Below are positions 51,760-60,614 of a stretch of 64,000 bases of DNA, in pieces (the stretch's first letter is position 1; every line of letters begins with the position of its first letter). Where the stretch lies: NCBI GenBank assembly GCA_964605835.1, contig CAZSEH010000005.1:1-64000 (forward strand), given 5' to 3'. The notes below the pieces were generated by a model. The model was not told the DNA's origin and made no database searches. It was given only the letters and a program-made list of their open reading frames with translations. Made by a program: the position numbers and the translations under genes. The DNA is from Palsa-1447 sp964605835 (GTDB lineage Bacteria; Verrucomicrobiota; Verrucomicrobiia; Opitutales; Opitutaceae).

Positions 51760-52254
51760 ATGAAAAAAACCAAAAAGACCGCACTGTCGCCCGCCCCAGC
51801 GACATCGTCTGCCACCATCACAAAACCGGCCTTCAAAGCCGCCGCAACCGATCCGAAGCCGATCGGCGCCACACCTTTCCCAAAAGGGGCCGCACAAACG
51901 AAGCCGCTGGCTCCGCCACCCGCCCGGATTGCAGTTCCCGCGACTCCTCCTCCCGCAGTCGTTCCAGTGACTGCTGCGGCAAAGGCGGCCTCTGCGCCGG
52001 CTGCGACGATCATCAAGGCGAAGATCGACGTCGGATTCGGGAATGCGCTTTATCTGCGCGGCGAGGGCCCCGGCCTCAGCTGGAACTCGGGGTTGCTGCT
52101 CGACAATGTCGGCAGCGACGAATGGTCGATTGCGATCTCCGGCGCAAAGCAGGCGGTCATCTTCAAATTCCTGCTGAACGACTCGACGTGGAGCGCGGGG
52201 GGGGACTACAAGGCCGAGCCTGGCGCAAAGGTGACGATCACGCCGGAGTTCTAG
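51760..52254 (+). CDS. Small protein with linker and carbohydrate-binding-like domain
   Basis: This 164-residue protein opens with a Lys/Thr/Ala/Pro-rich, probably disordered region (about 1-85). The C-terminal domain, about 80 residues, contains YLRGEGPGLSWNSG, NVGSDEWSIAI and FKFLLNDSTWSAGGDYKAEPG. This looks like the CBM20/CBM48 starch-binding fold (conserved Trp and the WxxG pattern). I see no signal peptide, so it is cytoplasmic unless exported by another route. A glycogen- or polysaccharide-binding role is possible. No polysaccharide gene is adjacent. Confidence 0.6.
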   Translation: MKKTKKTALSPAPATSSATITKPAFKAAATDPKPIGATPFPKGAAQTKPLAPPPARIAVPATPPPAVVPVTAAAKAASAPAATIIKAKIDVGFGNALYLRGEGPGLSWNSGLLLDNVGSDEWSIAISGAKQAVIFKFLLNDSTWSAGGDYKAEPGAKVTITPEF

Positions 52255-52267
52255 CCCGCGGCGCGCA

Positions 52268-52915
52268 TCAGTCCGGGTTTATTTCGCGGAGGCGGGCGGC
52301 AATCCGGTCCGCGGAACCAGCCTGGGCTGCTGCATCGGCCGATATTTCCTCGCAGCGCACCCGAATCCTTGAAAAGGGCCGGGGCACATAGAATCCATCC
52401 CAGCTGCGCATCCGCCAGGCTGAGGAAAACTGCGCGCCGACTATCAGGATCGGCGTCTCGGTGCGACGGGTGACGACCAGGGCGCCCGGCTTCATCTTGT
52501 AGCAGGGTCCCCGCGGACCGTCCGGGGTTATCCCGACGTCGTGGCCGGCGCGAAGGACTTCGACCATCCCCTCGGCAGCCTCCCGCCCCAGGCGGCTGCT
52601 TGAGCCGCGAACGGCGCGCATTCCGACCGTCGAAAAAAGCGCGGCGAGCCAGGCGCCATCCGGGCTTGCGCTGACAAGGCCGTAAATGGGGCGCCCGACC
52701 CGGTAACGCCGGTAGAACTCGGGTGTCAGAAAAAGGCGGTTGTGCCAGAGGACAAAGGCGACCGGCCGGTCCTTTCTTTCGAAAACGGTCCGGTCCTGAC
52801 CGGAAATCTCAAAGCGAAGCGTGCCGCCCCACGCGCGCAGGAGCAGGCCCAGCGGCCAGAGCAGCAGGCGTCGCCAGCCTGAGATCGTGTAAACAACGGG
52901 CTCCGGATCGGACAT
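52268..52915 (-). CDS. DUF374 lysophospholipid acyltransferase family protein
   Basis: This 215-residue protein resembles LPLAT acyltransferases of the DUF374 type. An N-terminal hydrophobic segment (GWRRLLLWPLGLLLRAWGG) precedes LWHNRLFLTPEF with the acceptor His, then LVSASPDGAWLAALF, GREAAEGMVEVLRAGHDVGI, TPDGPRGPCYKMKPG and TPILIVGAQFSSAWRMRSWD. The family acts on lipid A or phospholipid in the membrane. It converges with the preceding carbohydrate-binding-like gene by 13 bp. It is divergent from the large low-complexity protein, with a 252-bp gap that holds no other gene. Confidence 0.85.
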   Translation of the reverse strand: MSDPEPVVYTISGWRRLLLWPLGLLLRAWGGTLRFEISGQDRTVFERKDRPVAFVLWHNRLFLTPEFYRRYRVGRPIYGLVSASPDGAWLAALFSTVGMRAVRGSSSRLGREAAEGMVEVLRAGHDVGITPDGPRGPCYKMKPGALVVTRRTETPILIVGAQFSSAWRMRSWDGFYVPRPFSRIRVRCEEISADAAAQAGSADRIAARLREINPD

Positions 52916-53167
52916 TGGAAGGTGTGGGGCGCCCGCACGGAAAGGGAAAGGATGCCGGCGGCGCCGCGGAAAGGATTAGGCATTGGGGGAGCCGACTATG
53001 CAATTCTTCTGATTGCGCGGCCGGCCGGGCGGGGGTCCGGCGAAAGTTTTGGGGGCTGAAATCGCTTGCCCCCGAGGGCAGGCGCGGAAATCCTACGCCC
53101 AATCGCGTCAAAGCGTAAGAACAGACCAAGCAATCACTCGCGGGACAGCACCCGCTTTTAGCAATTC

Positions 53168-55347
53168 ATGGACGACAATCCTCCCAAGGAGAACCCGCCC
53201 CCGGGGTTCAACAAGATCGATCTGAGCCAGCTCCAGGGGTTCAGCTTCGGTACACAATGGACCCAGGACAAGGGTGGCGCGCAGGACAAGCGCGACAGGA
53301 CCGATGCGCCCCAGCGCCGCGAGGATCGAAGGGATCGGCGGGCGTTTCGCAGGCCAGAGGGCGGCGCCGACGCGCCTCGCGAGGATTCCCGCGGACCCGG
53401 AAGCGGGCCCGATTCCGGCGCGCCCCAGCGCCGCGAATATTCCGGCGAGCGGAGGGACCGCCCGGATTCGCGGAGCGGACCCCGCGCCGGCGGCGATCGG
53501 GGCGGCTATGCGCCCAGCCGCGGAGCGTCCTACGACCGGGCTCCCTATGACAGCCCGTATTACTCCGTCACCTTCTATCCGGAGGATACGAGCTTCAACG
53601 CGCTGGTGAAGACGATCCGGGCATCCTGCCGGACCATCGAACTTTTTGAGATAGCCCGCACGGTTCTGGGCAAACCCGAGCGCTTCACGGTCCTCCTGAC
53701 GCCCAAGGATCCCTCCGCCCCGTCGGTTCCGCCGCGCCAGGCACAACCGGCCAAGAGCGCGCCAAGGAGCGGCGGTCAGACGCCAGGCGAGGCCGCCGCA
53801 GCCGCAGCCAGCCCAGGCGCTCCGGAAGCGGCCGCCGCCGATCCCGCCGCTGCGGGCGCCGTTGCGGCTGTTCCCGAGGCGCAGCCGAAAGCCGAGGTTC
53901 CTGCGAGACCCGCGTTCTATATTTCTGTGCCGGACGGCCTGCCTTTCGAATCAGCCGACGCCGTGATCGCCCATGTGCTATCGCACCATCTGAAGCTGTA
54001 TTTTGACATGCAGGAGGTTGAAGTGGATCCGCCCAAGGGAAACTTCCAGGTTGTCAACCGATGCGGCGTCACCGGCGAATTGCTGGGGCCGCCGAATTAC
54101 CACCGTTACAACCAGATTGTGCAGCAGCACTATGCATCCAAGGGTCTGCGGATGCCGTTTGAGGCGTACCGAAGCCGGATCGAAACGGTGCGCGAACCCG
54201 AACTCATCAACCAGTGGCTGGAGAAGATGAAACGGGTCACCCGCTATACCTGGAAAAATCCGCAGGGGCGCCGGGCAGGCCCGGCGGCCGGAGCGCCTGC
54301 GGGCGGGGAAGCCGAGGCACCGCGGACAGGCGAGTCCGAGGCGGCGGCGACCGCCCCCGTTTCAGCGGAAAACGCTCCTGCAACGCCACCGCAGGAGCCA
54401 CCCCCGCTCGCGTTTGATTCGCTGGACGACGCGCGAATGCACCTTCTCACCCATGCGCGGGACCGCGTCGTGCGCACGGCGGCTCACGCCCGTTTTCACG
54501 GACGCGAAGCCGATGCGCTTCAGCAAGGCGAGGTACGGCGTGCCATCGAGGGGACATTGGAGCGGCAGCGCAGGTTTCCCCTGGACACGGCCAATGCGCT
54601 TCGCGGCCGGCTTCGCAGGGAGCATTTCACGATCTTCAAGAAGGGAGCGAAGGGAATCTCGTATGTCTGCGCCGTAAAACGAAAGTTCCGGGTTCCCGGG
54701 CAGACCTTCGCCGAGAGCATAGGGACGCTGATCGCCTACATCGAGGCCCATCCGATGGTTCGCGCCGGAGAGCTCGTCAAACGGTACCTGGGCGTGCAGG
54801 AGGCTTCGGCCGACCCCGCCGTCAAGGCGACGGATGAGGCGGCGGATGAGGCGGCCGCTTCGACGTCGCTCGGCGCAACCCCTCCGTCGCGACCGGAATC
54901 CGAGGCCGTGCCCACCAACCTTCTCTCCGTCGAGCAGAGGGAGAAGATTGCTCGCATGCAAGGCGACCTTCTCTGGCTTGTGAGGGAGGGCTATGTCACC
55001 GAATTCATCGACGGGAGCCTCTATGCGCCGCCCCCGATGGTCGAGGCTCGCAAGAAAGAAGTCGAAAGCTCGGAGCACGATCCCGAGAACTTCCCGGAAC
55101 CTGCGCCCGAGAACCCATCCGCGCAGGAAGGCCCCCCGAAGGAAGAAGTTCCTTCCGGATCTGAAACATCACCCGCCCCGGAAACCGTGCCGCCACAGGA
55201 GGCTCCGCCTGGCGTTGGGAGCCCGGCCGCGCCGGACAATCCGCCGGGAGAGGCAGACAGGCCCGAGGCGGCCGTCGTGCCGGCGGAACCCAGTGCGGTG
55301 ACTCCCAGTCAGCCGCCTTCCACGGGAGAGTCGATTGCGGAACCGTC
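53168..55347 (+). CDS. Large low-complexity protein of unknown function, 3' end lost in the gap
   Basis: I do not recognise a family. About 726 residues are visible before the N run. Residues 1-120 are Arg/Asp/Pro-rich and disordered. Globular parts follow: about 125-180 (YYSVTFYPEDTSFNALVKTI), about 255-365 (SADAVIAHVLSHHLKLYFDM, YHRYNQIVQQHYASKGLRMP), and about 415-545 (HARDRVVRTAAHARFHGREA, FTIFKKGAKGISYVCAVKRK). Ala/Pro/Glu-rich linkers separate these. Tail repeats of PEPAPENPS type are probably what broke the assembly. Any residues after the gap (PLIST) are not part of it. Confidence 0.75.
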
Positions 55348-55447
55348 NNNNNNNNNNNNNNNNNNNNNNNNNNNNNNNNNNNNNNNNNNNNNNNNNNNNN
55401 NNNNNNNNNNNNNNNNNNNNNNNNNNNNNNNNNNNNNNNNNNNNNNN
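55348..55447. other. Assembly gap, 100 N
   Basis: Exactly 100 N in a row is a conventional scaffold placeholder, so the true length is unknown. It removes the end of the low-complexity protein gene and possibly other sequence before tsaE, whose stop is 5 bp past the gap. Confidence 0.98.
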
Positions 55448-55451
55448 CCGC

Positions 55452-55931
55452 TCATTTCAACGTGATCGAGTGCCGGTCGCCGGCGATACGCAGTTCGAGG
55501 TGCCAGGCGTCGCGCGGGAGCCATGCCTCGATCTTCTCGGGCCATTCAACGGCCAGGCAATAGGGCGACACGAGGAAATCGTCGAGGAGCAGGGCGTCCA
55601 CCTGTTCCGCAGAATCGAGCCGGTAGGCGTCCAGGTGCACGAGGAGAATGCCTTCGCCCCCCGACCCTGGCTGGGCAACGCCGGAGCGGCCTCCTGGAAT
55701 GCCGCGGCGGTGGAGCGAGTAGACGGTGAAGGTGGGACTGGCAACGCTGCCCATGACGCCCAGGCCCCGGGCCAGCCCCTGCACAAACGTCGTCTTGCCC
55801 GCACCCAGGTCCCCGTGAAGGGCAAGCGTCGCGTCGGCCGGCAGGCGCGCAGCCAGCCCGGCGGCCAGGGCCCGCGTTTCCGCCGCCGTTCCCGTCGAGA
55901 CGCCCTGCCGCAGCCTTTCGATCAGGGTCAT
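55452..55931 (-). CDS. tsaE: tRNA threonylcarbamoyladenosine biosynthesis ATPase TsaE
   Basis: TsaE is the ATPase that helps TsaB-TsaD place threonylcarbamoyl on tRNA A37. The 159-residue protein has Walker A LHGDLGAGKTTFVQGLARGL, VASPTFTVYSLH and LLVHLDAYRLDSAEQ with the catalytic Asp. The final VEWPEKIEAWLP is a TsaE hallmark. The start ATG overlaps the thiL stop (ATGA). The gene is complete, ending just before the gap. Confidence 0.93.
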   Translation of the reverse strand: MTLIERLRQGVSTGTAAETRALAAGLAARLPADATLALHGDLGAGKTTFVQGLARGLGVMGSVASPTFTVYSLHRRGIPGGRSGVAQPGSGGEGILLVHLDAYRLDSAEQVDALLLDDFLVSPYCLAVEWPEKIEAWLPRDAWHLELRIAGDRHSITLK

Positions 55932-56857
55932 CGGCTCAGATGTTCGTATCCGCGGAATGCTCCCGGACGAATGCTCCCGGGCACCTCTTCGCCGCGGGAA
56001 ACAAACCGGCCGATGCAGGTGAGCCGGGTCCCGGGAAACGCCCGGCGCCAGGATCTGACAAACGCAGCGCGGTCGGTTCGCGCCGCAAGGGACACCAGAA
56101 GCTCATAGTCCTCGCCGTCGCAAAGGGCCGCCTTTACCCCGGCGCCGCGGCGACGCGGAATGGCGGAGGGAAAGAGAGCGGCCTCCGCGTCCGGCGGCGT
56201 CAGGGAGGGAAGGTCCTTGGCGAGCCCGTCGCTAAGATCGATCATCGAGCGAACATCCCGCCTGCGGGCAAACCAGGCGCCCTCAGCGAGGCGCGGCTCA
56301 AATCGAAAATGGTGGCCCGTCCTCAGGCTGCCGCCGAGGCGCCCGGTCACAAAGATCCAGTCGCCCACGCGGGCGCCCTTGCGCGTCAGGACACGGGGGC
56401 CTGCGGCCTCGCCCAGCAAAGTCAGGGCGGCGGCAAAGCCGCCGGACTGCGCGACATCCCCTCCGACGATTGGAACACCGTGACGCCTGGCGGCGGCTGC
56501 CATGCCTCGGTAAAACTCCTCAAGCCAGGCGAGCTTCACGAACGGCGACAGGGTCAGGGCCACGACAGCCGCCGTCGGCTTTGCACCCATGGCCGCCAGA
56601 TCGCTCAGATTGCGCTTGATGAGCTTTTCGCCGGCATCCCGGGGCCGCACGCGGTCGTCAAAATGCCGGCCGTAGACAACGGAATCGACCGTGAGAAGTC
56701 CGGTTCGGCGCGACGGCCGCAGGACCGCGCAGTCGTCTCCGATGCCGCGGGGTGGCGGGGGGGACGCGGCGCCGAGCCACCGGCGCAGGGCGCCTATCAG
56801 TTTCACCTCGCCCAGCGAGGCGACCGAGCGGGAGGCCTGTCGGGTGAACGGATGCAT
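55928..56857 (-). CDS. thiL: Thiamine-monophosphate kinase
   Basis: ThiL phosphorylates thiamine monophosphate to thiamine diphosphate. The 309-residue protein (ATG 56857, MHPFTRQ) has GIGDDCAVLRPSRRTGLLTVDSVVY, NLSDLAAMGAKPTA, VGGDVAQSGG and SDGLAKDLPSL with metal-binding Asp residues, and GEDYELLVSLAA near the end. The longer frame upstream runs through the CPBP gene and is false. It is coupled to tsaE by a 4-bp overlap. Confidence 0.94.
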   Translation of the reverse strand: MHPFTRQASRSVASLGEVKLIGALRRWLGAASPPPPRGIGDDCAVLRPSRRTGLLTVDSVVYGRHFDDRVRPRDAGEKLIKRNLSDLAAMGAKPTAAVVALTLSPFVKLAWLEEFYRGMAAAARRHGVPIVGGDVAQSGGFAAALTLLGEAAGPRVLTRKGARVGDWIFVTGRLGGSLRTGHHFRFEPRLAEGAWFARRRDVRSMIDLSDGLAKDLPSLTPPDAEAALFPSAIPRRRGAGVKAALCDGEDYELLVSLAARTDRAAFVRSWRRAFPGTRLTCIGRFVSRGEEVPGSIRPGAFRGYEHLSR

Positions 56858-56877
56858 TGGCGTGGGCTTTCGGGGGC

Positions 56878-57750
56878 TCACGATGTCAGCCCGGCGAAAA
56901 CCAGCACGATCGTATTCAGGTTGAATAGTCCATGTGCCACGATCGTGGTTCCAATCATGCCGGTGCGTTCGTACGCGAGCGAAAAGACGACTCCGAGGAC
57001 GAGGAGCGGCGGAAGGAAGGAAAGGCTTCCATGGGCTGCGCCAAAAAGGGCGGCCGGAATGAGAAGGGCGAGTGCGCGGGCGAGGCGCGGCCCGAGCCAG
57101 GGCCGCCTTCCCGTCGATTCTGCCGCCAGTTTCGCCGCCAAACGCGGCAGGTGCGTTCGAAGGAAACGAAACATTCCCGCCCGGAAAACCACCTCCTCCG
57201 CCATCGGCGCGACGGCGACCGCAAGGACGATGAGAACATTTCGGGTGGCGGGCGAGTGGGTGTTGAGGAGAACGTCGACCATGTCCTGCCTCACGACCGG
57301 CACCCCGCACCAATTGAGGATCGCCTGCCAGACCGCGCTGACGACGTTCACGATGGGAACCGCGACCAGGAAGGTGGCCGCCCCTCCGGCAAGGACGCCG
57401 CCCAGGCTTCCGCGGAGGGCGGTCCTCCATCTGCGCACAATGACCTGGAAGAGCGCGGCGCCCGCCAGGACACCGCCGTCCATCGCCGCTCCGAGGCAGA
57501 CAAGCCTCGTGTCCGGGTCGAGGTGAAAGCGCCGGATTGCGAAACCGAGCAGGACCTGGGCGGCAAAGCCGGCTGTCAGGGCCAGCCCGAGAAAAAGCAG
57601 GAAATCGAGCGCGGGCAGGTCCCAATCCGCAAGGGCGGCCGCAGGCCGGCGTTTCCCCACGACCCGGCCGTGGACAAGGCCGCACAGAATCCCGACTCCG
57701 GCCAGGTTGAGAACGACCTCCCCGACAATGGCTGGTCTCGATGGATCCAA
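56878..57750 (-). CDS. CPBP family intramembrane metalloprotease
   Basis: This 290-residue membrane protein belongs to the CAAX-protease/bacteriocin-processing family: the catalytic EExxxR motif is in MAEEVVFRAGMFRFL, followed by FGAAHGSLSFLPP and AHGLFNLNT, which supply the His residues. It has about eight hydrophobic segments. The substrate is unknown. The start appears to be TTG 57750, as I see no in-frame ATG nearby. It lies 18 bp after pyrC and 20 bp before thiL, so it is in the pyr transcript. Confidence 0.85.
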   Translation of the reverse strand: MDPSRPAIVGEVVLNLAGVGILCGLVHGRVVGKRRPAAALADWDLPALDFLLFLGLALTAGFAAQVLLGFAIRRFHLDPDTRLVCLGAAMDGGVLAGAALFQVIVRRWRTALRGSLGGVLAGGAATFLVAVPIVNVVSAVWQAILNWCGVPVVRQDMVDVLLNTHSPATRNVLIVLAVAVAPMAEEVVFRAGMFRFLRTHLPRLAAKLAAESTGRRPWLGPRLARALALLIPAALFGAAHGSLSFLPPLLVLGVVFSLAYERTGMIGTTIVAHGLFNLNTIVLVFAGLTS

Positions 57751-57768
57751 GGTTTCGAATGCGGCGGG

Positions 57769-59061
57769 CTACACGAGGATGCGGCCGGCGTCGAACACGA
57801 CGCGTCCGTCGACGATCGTTGTCTTCACCCGTCCCGTGAGGGTCCGGCCGTCCCACGGCGAGTTCCGGGACTTGCTGAAGCCCGTCCGGGCGTCATAGCG
57901 CCACTGCTCATCCGGATCGAAAATGCAGATGTCGGCCGCAGCGCCCGGGGCGAGCGAACCGGCGGACAGTCCGAGAATCCCCGCGGGCCGGCGCGTCATC
58001 AGGTCTACGAGGCGCGTGAGCTTGAAGCGGCTCTTGCGGACGAGAACCTCCAGGGAGACGGCCAGCGCGGTTTCCAGGCCTATGATTCCGTTCGGGGCGA
58101 AATCGAACTCCCGGTCCTTTTCGTAGTCGGTGTGCGGAGCGTGGTCGGTGGCGATGCAGTCCAGCGTGCCGTCGCGCAGGCCTGCGACGACAGCCCTGCG
58201 GTCCTCTTCCGTGCGGAGCGGAGGATTCATCTTGAAATTGGTGTCGTAGCCTGAGAGCGCCTCGTCCGTCAGGGCGAAATGATGCGGGGTCGCCTCGGCC
58301 GTGATCCGCAGGCCGTCCGCCTTGTTGAGGCGGATCATCTCGATGGCGTGCTTCGAGGTGATGTGCTGCAGATGGATATGGGCGCCCGTGTATCTCGAGA
58401 TGACGATGTTCCGGGCGACGATCAGGTCCTCAGCGGCATTCGGCCAGCCCGCCAGCCCCAGGCGCGTGGACATGACCCCCTCATTCATCGCGGCGCCGCG
58501 CGTCATCGACTGGTCCTGGCAGTGATCCATGATCGGCAGCCCGAACATGTCCGCATACTCGGCGGCGCGGCGCATGAGTTCGTTCGATTGCACGCAGTCG
58601 CCGTCGTCGGTGATGGCCACGATGCCCGCGCTCCTGAGGGATCCGAATGGGGCGAGAGCCTGGCCCTTCTGGCCCATGGTGATGCATCCGGTGGGAAGCA
58701 CCTTCACCGCTGCGTCGCGGGCCACGACGTCCTTGATGTACTGGATCGTCCCGGCATTGTCGGCGGGAGGCGACGTGTTCGGCATGCAGACGACCGTCGT
58801 GAAGCCGCCCGCCGCGGCCGCCCGCGAGCCGGTTCCCACCGTCTCCTTGTGCGTCTGGCCGGGCTCGCGGAAGTGGACGTGAATGTCGACAAGGCCCGGG
58901 CAGGCCACGCGGCCCCGGGCGTCCAGCCTCCTGGCGCGCCTGCGCACGGCGGCGGGAAGCGAAGGCACGATCCGTCCGTCCCTGACGAAGAGGCTTCCGA
59001 CTTCGTCGCGCCGGGAGGCGGGGTCAATCACACGGGCGTTGGCGATCCAGAGGGCTGGCAT
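57769..59061 (-). CDS. pyrC: Dihydroorotase, type I
   Basis: The 430-residue enzyme closes carbamoyl aspartate to dihydroorotate. The metal ligands are in LVDIHVHFREPGQTHKE near 60, HCQDQS, HLQHITSKHAIEM and IATDHAPHTDYEK. PMPNTSPP-like VCMPNTSPPADN and the C-terminal DICIFDPDEQW are typical of the class I, PyrC/AllB-like group. It follows pyrB by 9 bp. Confidence 0.94.
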   Translation of the reverse strand: MPALWIANARVIDPASRRDEVGSLFVRDGRIVPSLPAAVRRRARRLDARGRVACPGLVDIHVHFREPGQTHKETVGTGSRAAAAGGFTTVVCMPNTSPPADNAGTIQYIKDVVARDAAVKVLPTGCITMGQKGQALAPFGSLRSAGIVAITDDGDCVQSNELMRRAAEYADMFGLPIMDHCQDQSMTRGAAMNEGVMSTRLGLAGWPNAAEDLIVARNIVISRYTGAHIHLQHITSKHAIEMIRLNKADGLRITAEATPHHFALTDEALSGYDTNFKMNPPLRTEEDRRAVVAGLRDGTLDCIATDHAPHTDYEKDREFDFAPNGIIGLETALAVSLEVLVRKSRFKLTRLVDLMTRRPAGILGLSAGSLAPGAAADICIFDPDEQWRYDARTGFSKSRNSPWDGRTLTGRVKTTIVDGRVVFDAGRILV

Positions 59062-59070
59062 GGGAATGGG

Positions 59071-60018
59071 CTATTCGGCGCCGGCGACGGCCTGCTCGAG
59101 GCGGCCGCCCGAGCAGAGGTATAGAACCGCCATGCGGACGGCGATTCCGTTGGTGACCTGCTCGAGAATGACGCTGCGATTGCCGTCGGCCAGCTCGCTG
59201 TCGATCTCGACGCCGCGATTGATCGGTCCGGGGTGCATGATGATGGCCTTGGGATTGAGCCATGCGGCGCGGGCCTTGTTCAGGCCGAACATGCTGGTGT
59301 ATTCGCCGAGGGAGGGAAAGTGGCTGCTTGCCTGCCGCTCGTGCTGGATGCGCAGCAGCATCACAACCTCCGCGTCCGCAAGGGCCGACTTGAGGTCGTG
59401 CGACACGGTCGCGCCCAGGGCGGTAAACCACTGTGGCACGAGGGTCGAGGGCCCCACGAGGGTCACGGCCGCCCCCATCTTCGTCAAGGCGTGGATGTTC
59501 GAGCGGGCGACCCGGCTGAAAAGGATGTCGCCGAGGATGACGACCTTGCGGCCCCTGAGCCCGCCCAGGTGCTCCTTCATCGTGAAGGTGTCCAGAAGCC
59601 CCTGCGTCGGATGTTCGTGGGCGCCGTCCCCGGCGTTGATGACGGGTATGTCCAGAATCCGCGACAGGTACAAAGGGGAGCCGGCTGCGGCATGCCGTAT
59701 GACGATCATGTCCGCGCGGAGGGCCTGGATGTTCTGTGCTGTGTCGCGAAGCGTCTCGCCCTTGGTTGTCGAGGAGGTGGCGGCGTCGAAGGAGATGACG
59801 TCTGCGCTCAGCCGCTTCGCCGCCATGTCGAAGGCCATGCGCGTGCGGGTGCTCGGCTCGAGAAAGAGATTTACGATCGTCTTTCCGCGCAGGGCGGGGA
59901 CCTTTTTGACGCTGCGGCCCAGGATCTTCTTAAACGCCGCGGCCGTGGTGTGTATCTGTTCGATCTCCTCAAGGCTGATTTCCTCGAGTGTCAGAAGATG
60001 TTTGCGATTCCAGGGCAT
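59071..60018 (-). CDS. pyrB: Aspartate carbamoyltransferase catalytic subunit
   Basis: PyrB makes carbamoyl aspartate in the first committed step of pyrimidine synthesis. The 315-residue protein (ATG 60018, MPWNRKHLL) has the carbamoyl-phosphate loop FLEPSTRTRMAFD, the HPTQGLLDTFT motif, and RIQHER and HPGPINRGVEID for aspartate binding. No PyrI regulatory subunit is next to it. The upstream TTG at 60030 would overlap pyrR. Confidence 0.95.
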   Translation of the reverse strand: MPWNRKHLLTLEEISLEEIEQIHTTAAAFKKILGRSVKKVPALRGKTIVNLFLEPSTRTRMAFDMAAKRLSADVISFDAATSSTTKGETLRDTAQNIQALRADMIVIRHAAAGSPLYLSRILDIPVINAGDGAHEHPTQGLLDTFTMKEHLGGLRGRKVVILGDILFSRVARSNIHALTKMGAAVTLVGPSTLVPQWFTALGATVSHDLKSALADAEVVMLLRIQHERQASSHFPSLGEYTSMFGLNKARAAWLNPKAIIMHPGPINRGVEIDSELADGNRSVILEQVTNGIAVRMAVLYLCSGGRLEQAVAGAE

Positions 60019-60026
60019 GGTAAGGT

Positions 60027-60566
60027 TCAACCGGGGCGGATCACGATGCGGTCGCGAGCGGGGTTCTCGCCGAATTCAACGACGACAGTCTCCCTTTCGC
60101 CAGCCTCCAGCTTCATTCCGACGAAATCCGGCGCTATCGGCATGCGGCGGCCACCGCGGTCGACGAGAACGGCGAGCTGGACACGGGCGGGCCTGCCGTG
60201 GTCGAAAAGCTCGTCCAGCGAAGCCTTGACGGTCCTTCCCGTGAAAAGGACGTCATCGACCAGGATCACGGCGGCTCCCGTTACGTCGCCCGGAAGCGCC
60301 GTCGCCGTGAACTCCTTCGGGATCGGGTGCCGGCCGAGGTCATCCCGGTGGAAGGATATGTCGAGGACCCCCGCCATGGCCCGCAGGTTGGAGGAGGGAT
60401 TGGCGTTTATCGCCCTGGCCAGCCGATAGGCGACCGGAATGCCGCCATTGGCAATGCCAAGGAGCCACAAGGGGGCTGTCCCGGGATGGCCATCGCCAAT
60501 CGCGAAGGCGAGTCGCTCGATGGCGGCATGCACCTCCTTGGCGGCGATCTGCCTGGATGGTCCCAC
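60027..60566 (-). CDS. pyrR: Bifunctional pyr operon regulator/uracil phosphoribosyltransferase PyrR
   Basis: PyrR controls pyr genes and can act as a uracil phosphoribosyltransferase. The 179-residue protein has the PRPP loop AAVILVDDVLFTGRTVKASL and the PyrR-like IANGGIPVAYRLA and DISFHRDDLGRHP near residue 70. It starts at GTG 60566 and heads the transcript pyrR-pyrB-pyrC-CPBP-thiL-tsaE. Only 48 bp separates its start from the protease stop, and I see no pyr anti-terminator structure there. RNA-binding function is therefore unproven here. Confidence 0.93.
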   Translation of the reverse strand: MGPSRQIAAKEVHAAIERLAFAIGDGHPGTAPLWLLGIANGGIPVAYRLARAINANPSSNLRAMAGVLDISFHRDDLGRHPIPKEFTATALPGDVTGAAVILVDDVLFTGRTVKASLDELFDHGRPARVQLAVLVDRGGRRMPIAPDFVGMKLEAGERETVVVEFGENPARDRIVIRPG

Positions 60567-60614
60567 GCGTTGAGAGAACAGCGTGTTGGGAAAATTAGAA
60601 AGAAAAAAGAGGAA

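Noticed and set aside
55309..55545. Open frames crossing the N run, including a PLIST ending for the large protein
   Set aside because: The gap length is arbitrary, so frames across it are meaningless. The true 3' end of the gene is unknown.
60567..60614. pyr attenuator between pyrR and the protease gene
   Set aside because: Only 48 bp, with a pyrimidine-rich run on the minus strand but no hairpin. Too short for an antiterminator-terminator pair.
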